From Agarophyton chilense (taxonomy: Eukaryota; Rhodophyta; Florideophyceae; Gracilariales; Gracilariaceae), in NCBI GenBank assembly GCA_030374765.1, contig JARGXX010000068.1, forward strand, positions 2,790,001-2,854,000: 64,000 bases of DNA. The letters run 5' to 3'. Of the stretch, positions 56,731-64,000 are shown one piece after another. Each line of letters begins with the position of its first letter. Position 1 is the stretch's first letter. The position numbers and the translations under genes are program-made. The notes below the pieces were generated by a model that saw only the letters and a list, made by a program, of their open reading frames with translations, did no database searches and was not told the origin of the DNA.

Positions 56731-58813
56731 TCACTGGGGCGGCGCAGGAGTAACTCCGTCGCCCTCTTTGGAACCTGCAGAAGCGAAACCGGGACTAGGG
56801 TCACCCGAGGAGCCAAGTGGACCACCTGAACCCGCCCCAGCCAGCCGAGCACGCTTCTTCGGCGGAGATTCACCTGAGGAACTGTTATCATCATCAGAAA
56901 CCTTCCGGTCACTCAAATTAAGACCATACCGGGCATCCATGTCGACAGTAACCCTCTGGGACCTCGCCTGGGCATTCTGCTGCAGGATATTGACCATGGA
57001 GGTCTTTAGGTCCTGACGCTGTTGGACAACCGCGGCGGAGCGAGCCCAGCGACGGGCCTAGGAGCAGGCTTCCCTCAGGACTGTCGCAATGTCTATCGAG
57101 GCCGTCATACCAACGTTACGGCAGACATGACGGTGATCCGCAGCTGCAGCCGTGGCTGAAGCAGGAAAGTGTACCAACGGAAAGGATGGAGCGATGTCGA
57201 CGCCCCTGGGTGACGTTTGAGCAAGTGCCTCTCCTACAGGACTTTCGGTTTCGACAGTAACCTCGCAAGGAGGAATATTCACTTGGGCGACGGGCGGCTC
57301 ATACGAGAGCTCATTTTGAGGAGCGGCGTCCGGAGGAGCCGAACGAGGGGAAGCGGTTGGAAACACCACAGAGGAGTCGACCGGAAGATGAACGCCCTCC
57401 ACGGGTAGGACGAAGGGATCTTCACCGAAGGATTCTCTGTCGGACATACCAGAAGGATCTAACGGCGAGGCTTCCAAATCAGTCTCGAAGCACAGAGGAT
57501 CGAAATCGATGGCCTTCGGATAATAGTCAGTTACATGACCCTTCGAAATGTCCGATGGTTTATTTCTCAAAGGCTTGGCGGGATAGGCACGAGCGTCGTC
57601 CCGACCCTGCGGATGCAGCAGAATCGGCGTGATTGAGTTGGTATCCCAGTCATACCATAGGAACCCGGGAGTCTTGCCCCACTCCACCTGTTGGACATGA
57701 TCCAAAAGGGCCTCGGTCTCCTCGACGTCGAACTGGGTCTCACGGACGATATTCTGGATGGCCAGGTTCCTTAAGAAACGGACCATGATGTCCGGGAGTG
57801 GGATTAGGCAAACTCGAGGACCTGGTATGTTCTCACCGTACCACACCATCCGATCCTCCAAACGGACATTTACCACGGATTTAGTACTTCGCGGTATCCA
57901 GAAAATCCATACGGGACATCACGCCAAACTCAACGAAGAGTACTTGCCAGGACAGCCACGACCTTCGGTCATTGTCATCGCCTATGAGTTGGGACGAGTG
58001 GTACGCCATCACGGACGGCGTGGGAACCAGAGAGAGCGGTGAGACCGGCCAATACATGGCCCATTGGTTCTCACCCTCGCGGGGAAGCGAAAGGTCCAAC
58101 CGAAGGCGTCTGTCGGCGCTCATGTCGTGAAATTCCACTTGGTGCCAATAAAAGAAGAACCCCAAAGATTGACGCAGACAACCATCGGGCACGTGCATCT
58201 CGTTCCAAAAGACCCGGTTGGACATCCAGAACAAGCGGTCATACGGCGGCCGGAAGTACATAAGCGCCTAGAGGTTGTAACCAGACGGAGGAAACTGCAC
58301 ATGAGGCGAGATGAAACCCATGTATAGGTCCGAAAGGACTTTGTTCACCCTGAATTAGTAGTCGCTTTCCTCTTCGCAGCGGACATACGGCATGTCCGCT
58401 TGGACGAGGGTGCGACATCACGTCGCCGAACGCGGAACCACAGGATAATGCAACCATCGGTTGTACCACGAGACGCTGCACGCGTTCTTGCTGCCCCTCC
58501 GGAAGTCGGGTAACTTGGCAAACCTTCGGGCGTCGAGATACATATTGCGAAACCTTTGGTATTCTTCCACAGAGGACAGATGAACGACATGACGCACTGC
58601 GCGCGAGTTTCGTCCGATGGTATGGTCATAGCGGTCCCCAGGACGTTCGTAGGCCACTTGGTAGCCCAAGGAGCTTCCCGCTAGGTTGTTCGAAGTCATG
58701 GTACCGCTGACCCCAGGTTGGTCCGCCAGGAAATATATGGAAGAGCCGACGGAGGCGACATAGTCCGAAGGAAGTACGGCGTATCCGACAGGCTTATAAG
58801 GCGGGTACGGCAT
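56731..58813 (-). pseudogene. E4 antisense accessory ORF, longest copy (about 690 codons)
   Basis: Opposite strand to gag-pol. Start ATG at 58813 (MPYPPYKPVGYAVLPSDYVA) is conserved in E1. One frame covers 58813-57881 with in-frame stops at 58418-58420 and two more before 58261; the next frame covers 57876-56731 with one stop at 57058-57060. Protein-like segments include YERPGDRYDHTIGRNSRAV, YFRPPYDRLFWMSNRVFW, MVWYGENIPGPRVCLIPLPD, TPGFLWYDWDTNSITPILLH. The middle C-terminal half is acidic and Pro-rich; the end has SPPKKRARLAGAGSGG, a likely nuclear signal. Three copies (E1, E3, E4) carry homologous parts, so this was a real element gene. No homology recognised. Antisense extra ORFs at this place are known from some plant gypsy elements. 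Confidence 0.65.
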
Positions 58814-59223
58814 CACGCACGACAAATAAAAAACTAGCACGATGGTTAGGCGAGGTGACGGAATCGACCCGAACGGACTTCCAGGCGTGAACCACGGTGG
58901 GCGAAGCGCGGAGGGTCGCCAAACGAAGAACCAAGACTAAAGAAGAAGCCAATGGACCGTCTCGGCAACGAGGGGTGAGGAATACGCCGGTGATGACCCT
59001 AAGACCAGCGCTCACGGAGCGTGGCAGTTGCCGTCTTTAGGAAAATTAACTGCCCTTCGGTGCCAATGGTCAGCTCACGCCTCCCTGCGTCCCGCAGTCG
59101 ATGACGACGCGACGTCTCGTCGCGCCCAATGGTACCGGGAGCAACGAAGTGTTCGTGTCCCCTGGGTCAATCATGAGGCCATCTGGACTTCGCCGTGACG
59201 GCCGAATCTTAAGGAGGGAGATA
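58814..59223 (+). other. E4 3' untranslated region and polypurine tract
   Basis: A minus frame at 58794-59015 overlaps the antisense ORF start but is not alignable beyond it with confidence. Ends with TTAAGGAGGGAGATA before the LTR. Confidence 0.6.
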
Positions 59224-59670
59224 TGTGAAGGAGCGATGATAACGGTTGAGCCCTGTAAGCCGCCGCGCCCTGAAGGATCTTACAAACGCCACGTGGACTG
59301 GTCGACCTCAGGTGGACTCATGTAGATTATTTCTTTATTCTAATGAGTGTAATAGATTAGCATTACAGTTCCAGGGAGATCCCAGCGCCTTGCCAGTACT
59401 ATTTACTTGTCTCGAGTGACACTTTTCCTTTAGAGTAAGGTAGGCACCGTTATGATACTAAATATCCACCTTCGGTATGTTAGTTCCATCAATTGGTCCT
59501 AAAGCCATCGTATCCGTAGCTCCAACCTGTACAACTACGCAGTAAACGCCAGGCAATTGCACCAAGTACTCTGGGAGTGCCGCCGTCAAGGATTCGAACC
59601 TTAGGACCCGCTCAACCACACTACCACCGGTCGAGACCCGTACGCTGACTTAACCCGTCATTGCGTTACA
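59224..59670 (+). repeat. 3' LTR of E4
   Basis: 447 bp, TGTGAAGG to GCGTTACA. Antisense B box 59590-59600 intact and A box 59610-59625 with changes. Confidence 0.94.
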
Positions 59671-59689
59671 CGGTGATAAATGTTTTTGA

Positions 59690-61576
59690 TATGATTTTGG
59701 TGTGTTGACGAGATACAGTAATCATCACTATTGAGGAAAAAAGTCGTATAGTTTTCGTTGGAGTTTTGTTTTGCCGAAGAGGCATGGATCATCTGAGGAT
59801 TGTTTGTAAGCGAGTGAGGATGGGCATGGGACTGCACAGTCAAGGTAATAATAGAATCCAGATTGGTTTCCGCAGAGGTTGAGAATTACTTGGCCTCCAG
59901 GAGTATTGGGTTTGAATGTGCCGTTAAGGAAAGTGTGTTGGCGGACAGACACAGGTTTCGCGAATTTACAAGGTTCATACGGGTACACCGTGGTGACATC
60001 GAAACACCAGTCTCATAGTTTCCTTTTGTGCAAGGGGAGTGCTTGTATGAGCTAGATTGAAATGTTCATTGGGGATCATTAGCTCTTCTCGTACGACCAG
60101 GCGTACTTTTCGTTACGTGATTTCTTCATTTGGGTTTTGCTTGTACATTTACTTCATAGATAGCAATATGAGCTTGAAATGCAGTTGGTTTGGGGGTATC
60201 CATTTTATCACACCAAGTTTATTGAGCTTGTTGAACTCTGCGTCGTGTGCCATATTCAACACTGTTGAGTCCAGGTACCCCTGCGCACACCTAATATGGC
60301 CCGAATATAGCCAAACTGTGGGCGAAATGTGGGTGTTTATGTTGAAAAAATATCAGAACGTATAACAAAACAAAAATGGGAAACTTTGCTTTTTCAGAAA
60401 TAGTCCGAAATATGGCCGAAATACGGCCAAAATATGGACCTACAGCTCAGCAGGATATGCTCATCATCATTGGCTGCGCATTCCCACAATTTATCGCTCT
60501 CAACGCCCACAATGCGTCTACAAGTTGGACACCTTAGGGCCACATTAGGAGGTTGTGAGGGGTATCTATGAGCTTGTGATCGTGATATTGGTGATTTTGT
60601 GTCGTTAGTGACCTTTTTCGGGAGGGGCAGAATCGAAAATGCTCTGATAACGTTGCTGGTGGTCAGAACTGGATCGTTCGTCCTTTCGTACGGCTTGCAG
60701 TCGATGGTGCGTATTTTTTTGTATGCCTTTGTCACGATATCCTGTGTCATGATGTAGTTGTTGTCAATGCCGAACATATAACGCGTACCAAACTGCCATG
60801 GGTCCAGTTTTTTGACGCTTGTTCGGTTACGTATTAGCGGCACGCTTTCCAGTTGGCCGAATGTGAATTTACGGTCTATGGTTGGTTCTTTTTTCGTACC
60901 AGTCTGTGTATGGTATGTGGCGGGTCATGGAGTGCAGCGTGCGGTTACACATACAAACCACATCGCAAAGTGCATCCTTCCAGTAGGTGTCTGGTAGGTT
61001 TGGGTGCTTGAGGTCAGCGGGAACAACGAGCGAGAAAGTTTGTCGATGATGTGTTCCGCTAATGAGTTTTCTTGGGGGCTGTGTAGCGTGTTTCCCCATG
61101 ATGTTGTACCGTGTGAGCTGAAGATTCTGTCAAAACTAAAAAATCTGTACTCTCCAGCGTTTTCTGATGTAAATAGAATGGGTGCATGACCAAATTTGTT
61201 TTTGAAAAAGGTGGAAACGCTGCGTGTGATTTGCAAGAGTTGTATGCGGTCCTGGATGCGGTATAAAAGTAAGAATCGTGAGGTGCTTTCGAGAAATACT
61301 ACGATATACCCGTTTAAATGGTTGGAGATCTTGGGGATTGATCCGCAGATGTCAAAGAATAGTGAACGACCCAGGATGTAGGAGAAAGCTGTCGTTTTGT
61401 GTGGAGTATTAGATCGCTTTCCATGGATGCATTCTGAACAGAAAAGTTTGGGTGGCGTTTTCTGGAGGAGGGCGATATGAAGGACAATGCCATTCAAGGG
61501 GGTTTCTTCCCAGGACTTAGAGATTTCTCTGGCTTGAGGACTAGCTTTGTCCATGACAAGTTATACCGCTATTGCG
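59690..61576 (-). pseudogene. Ty1/copia fragment (integrase and part of RT)
   Basis: Minus strand, cut at its upstream end by E5. 61554-60925 encodes the finger CSECIHGKRS, integrase D in FFDICG, SENAGEY where SDNGGEY is usual (second Asp changed), and E in PQENSLAEHIIDKL; NLPDTYWKDALCDVVCMCNR follows near 61020. 60843-60394 continues the linker (WQFGTRYMFGIDNN). Near 59988-59730 an RT piece NGTFKPNTPGGQVI and SSDDPCLFGK is seen. A different family from the 6120-10722 element. Stops and frame changes throughout. Confidence 0.72.
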
Positions 61577-62364
61577 TGCCGACGGCCGGTTAGAACCGGA
61601 GGTGCACACTGGTGGAACACGTGGACTGCACGGATGCCGCCGCTCGAGGGCGAGGCGTGCCAGACGTTGCCCGGATTCTACCTAATGGTTAGTATTATTT
61701 AGTAATTTTCAGTATTTATTTAGCTACTCTATCGCTATTTAGTGTCTATTTTTCGGGCGCGCGCCCACTGTCAGGGGCCGCGCGCCACACTACTTAGGAG
61801 GTTGAGCACTGCTCCCCAGTAAACACCCTCTTGGGAGATCCCAAGGAGGGAGTCTTGACTCTGAACTCTTCACCTTCGGCGCGTCTTCACCGCATACTGC
61901 GTGAGCGCCCGTCGCACGTTAGTTCATCCACCTCTCTGTCCACCAGAGTGCTACCACCACCGTGGGTTCATATTTAATCGCCGACACTTGTTGTAGTCTC
62001 GCCCCTGTATAGGGTTTCACCCCGTTTTCCTCTTGTTCTCCTTTTTGGCTCTCGTGAGTGGTCGCCCCACTCACCCCGCTCGTCCACCTCATACGAGTGT
62101 TTTCTCGCTCCTTTTCCGACAATCGCCGTGGTACCGCTCCGCCTAGGATTGGTCACACCCCGGACTGTGCCGTGCTCACCTAAACATTCTAGGTATATCC
62201 CGCCGGACTGGCCTCGGTCTTACACCCGACTCCGTCGTGCCTTTCCAGAGTGGCTCTGTTCCTGTGTTCCGCTGGGACGCGTCTCCTCCGTCTGAGGCGT
62301 GTCTCTCAAGAGAGGAAGATCCCGAACATCTTCGTAGTGTCTCCGCTCCAAGCGTTGTCCTACA
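61577..62364 (+). repeat. 5' LTR of E5 (start approximate)
   Basis: The end is fixed by CCTACA followed by AACTGGTCTCCCGAC, the primer site. The start is placed at TGCCGACGG because copia coding similarity ceases there; without the 3' LTR it cannot be proved. Length about 788 bp. Confidence 0.6.
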
Positions 62365-62367
62365 AAC

Positions 62368-62385
62368 TGGTCTCCCGACTTCGAA
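62368..62385 (+). promoter_or_regulatory. Primer-binding site of E5
   Basis: TGGTCTCCCGACTTCGAA three bases after the LTR. The same TGGTCTCCCGAC core is at this place in the E1-E4 family. It overlaps a 7-bp hairpin stem, CCCGACT / AGTCGGG. Confidence 0.7.
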
Positions 62386-62530
62386 GTTTGAGTCGGGCAC
62401 ACTCAGTCACGATTAATCGGAACGACGAGTCACAAATTGAGGTTGATCTCAGTTGCCCTGTTTGAGGAAGTTTCCTGGCCCCACTAGCCGATCGGGATTG
62501 GATACTCACGTGTAACGGACTCTGATCTCA

Positions 62531-64000
62531 TGTCGTCCAAAGACCTTCCGAGGACGCGGAGTCAAAGCGGTGCACCGGAACCATCGCTACCATCCCGTAT
62601 CCCGGTCCGTTCACGGTCTCATACCGGTGGATCGACTGGCGTGCCAGGTGGAAGGACCTCCAGACCTCCTGTCTCTGATTCGACACCTCCAGCAAGTGGA
62701 GCAGGACCGGCGTCTGCCGCCGCCCAGATGCTCTCCCCTGCTAGGGATGTCACTCTCCATCCCAGCTTTGCAGCTGTGGAAGAGCAACTCCGCTCTATGC
62801 CGGAAGCTCAAGTCATCCTTGCAGAGGAGTTCGATTCCCTTCGCAAGAAGGTGGTTGACACTGCTACGCAGGATTTTTCTGAGGACCTCCGTGTCCTCCG
62901 TGCGGATGTGGACTCGATTCTAGAGTCCCTTGGTGGACCCTCGGCCTTTGTCAAGGACGTCGCGGAAAAGTTCACGCGCGTCCAAAGCCGTCTTGAGACG
63001 TTGGAACAAGCTCTTATGTCGTGGGATGATCCGCCAAGCCGGTTGCAGTATCCCACAAGGGAAATAAGGAAGAGAACCGCCCGCCAGACTCGAAAGAAGC
63101 GAAGAAACACGGATCCCGAACCGTCAGACTCCTCATCCTCGGAGTCCGACTCTTCCAATTCATCGGTGGAAGTAGCTCGCCGTGAGCGTTCCTCACGCTC
63201 TAAGCGGTCAACAGCCACCCATGGTGTGATCCGCGCCCGCACGAAGGGAAGGAAGCACACAGATTTGAAGGTGCTGAAACCGACCAGTTCGCTCTTTAAG
63301 AAGCTCCAATTATACCGGTACTACCGTTTGGAGGACTCCTCTTTGGATCGTACACCCCGTTGTACGGGAATAGTGAAAGACTGCATTAAGCGAATGCAGC
63401 TCTCACTTCGCAACCAGTTGTTTTCTGGAGAAGACCCAATATTGGTGTTCGATTTCTTGGCACGCTTTGTCGCGGAAGCTGACATCCTTGGAATGAACGA
63501 GGGACAGGCCTACATTGCCTTACCGTACTTCTTACGGGGGCTTGCAGAAGACCAGTATAACTCTGTCAGAGGTACATCACGCGCGTCCGAAGGAGGGGTA
63601 ACGTGCTGGCCCGAAGCAGTTCAGTACCTCCTGAGGTCGTATGCTACTAACTCCGCTATTCAGCAGGCTATACTAGCCCTACGGGACACTCGCCAACGTC
63701 CAGGCGAGTCGGAAACCGATTATTCGTCGCGCCTTGACAAGGCCTTCCACCGCTGTGGCAATGTTTACCCCGCTGAAGAGCGTTGTACCATTTTTGTCGA
63801 TGGTTTGGACCCGGCGATCCGGACTCTTGTTGCTGAACGTCAAGAAGATAGACCTAAAGCCACGTATTTGGAACTAGTGCAGTTCGCTCGCGCAGAAGGT
63901 GAAGCCCTGCGCGCACGCACTCCTGGATCCAGGGTTAGGTCCGCAAAAGCGTTGATGTTACAACCAGGTACCCTGTCAGCTTCGATGATCGAAGAACAGG
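62531..64000 (+). CDS. E5 Gag (3' partial)
   Basis: Structural polyprotein of the element. One frame is open for 490 codons from the ATG at 62531 to the edge. Order: Ser/Pro/Arg-rich N-terminus (about 1-75), a helical region likely to form a coiled coil (about 85-165, AEEFDSLRKKVVDTATQD, FTRVQSRLETLEQAL), a basic then Ser/Glu-rich tract (about 175-235), and the retrotransposon Gag fold (about 250-430). In the last, LFKKLQLYRYYRLEDSSLDR and KRMQLSLRNQLFSGEDPILV match the E1 block LFLKVLDYRNYRLA...KRMQL...FSGFDP. No stop, unlike every E1-E4 gag. Confidence 0.88.

Larger units (their letters stand above)
49449..59670 (+). mobile_element. Ty3/gypsy chromovirus E4
   Basis: Begins with the LTR shared with E3 and ends with its own 447-bp LTR. 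Most complete copy of the family: gag, protease, RT with intact YFDD, RNase H, integrase, chromodomain, and the longest version of the antisense ORF. Many stops and at least one frame change in pol. No own target duplication can be expected because the left LTR is shared. Confidence 0.93.
61577..64000 (+). mobile_element. Ty3/gypsy element E5, 5' part, runs off the right edge
   Basis: LTR, primer site, leader and an uninterrupted Gag frame, inserted into the copia fragment. Gag is distantly related to that of E1-E4, but the LTR is unlike theirs. The open Gag suggests a recent, possibly autonomous copy. The 3' end and target duplication are outside the window. Confidence 0.8.

Noticed and set aside
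59671-59675. CGGTG as target duplication for E4
   Set aside because: The left LTR of E4 is shared with E3 and the outer left end is a truncated LTR fused to E2, so no matching copy exists to compare.

Overview
The window is nuclear DNA from a eukaryote with small introns and heavy LTR-retrotransposon load. A florideophyte red alga (Chondrus-like) is the best fit: mostly intronless ORFs, introns of about 75-90 nt, Ty1/copia plus chromodomain-bearing Ty3/gypsy elements, and a SWIRM-amine oxidase gene. This is inference; no rRNA or organellar marker is present to prove it. No tRNA or rRNA gene and no CRISPR array was found.

Layout. 1-1236: GC-rich gene on the minus strand, running off the left edge (signal-anchored Cys-rich protein, unknown function). 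2932-5624: an LSD1-type histone demethylase on the minus strand; splicing out one 86-nt intron reveals an N-terminal ARID DNA-binding domain. 6120-10722: a complete young Ty1/copia element with target duplication CGTAG. 11750-13966: decayed copy of an unrecognised charged gene family. 14705-24533: a host ORF split by a full-length Ty3/gypsy chromovirus (E1, 14975-23856, target duplication ACAAT). 25100-32830: a graveyard of decayed host or transposon genes (protein kinase, zinc-finger protein, SNF2-like fragment, Qri7/OSGEPL1-type tRNA-modification gene). 32943-35760: second copy of the unknown family, inverted relative to the first. 35795-38958: decayed Plavaka/KDZ-like DNA transposase. 39600-40690: tandem array of intron-like units. 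41285-59670: four-LTR cluster of the E1 family (E2 fragment head-to-head with E3; E3 and E4 in tandem sharing one LTR). 59690-61576: copia fragment cut by a different, apparently intact gypsy element (E5, from about 61577) whose gag ORF is open to the right edge.

The gypsy family is the main story. Its copies encode gag, protease, RT-RNase H, integrase and a chromodomain on one strand. Between the chromodomain and the 3' LTR an additional long protein-coding frame lies on the opposite strand, ending in a basic nuclear-localisation-like motif. Each LTR carries, in antisense, a tRNA-like pair of Pol III A/B boxes. Copies share nonsense mutations and show recombination mosaics, so they have been moving or converting each other after losing coding capacity. 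The only host genes that look intact are the left-edge gene (partial) and the ARID-SWIRM-amine oxidase gene.
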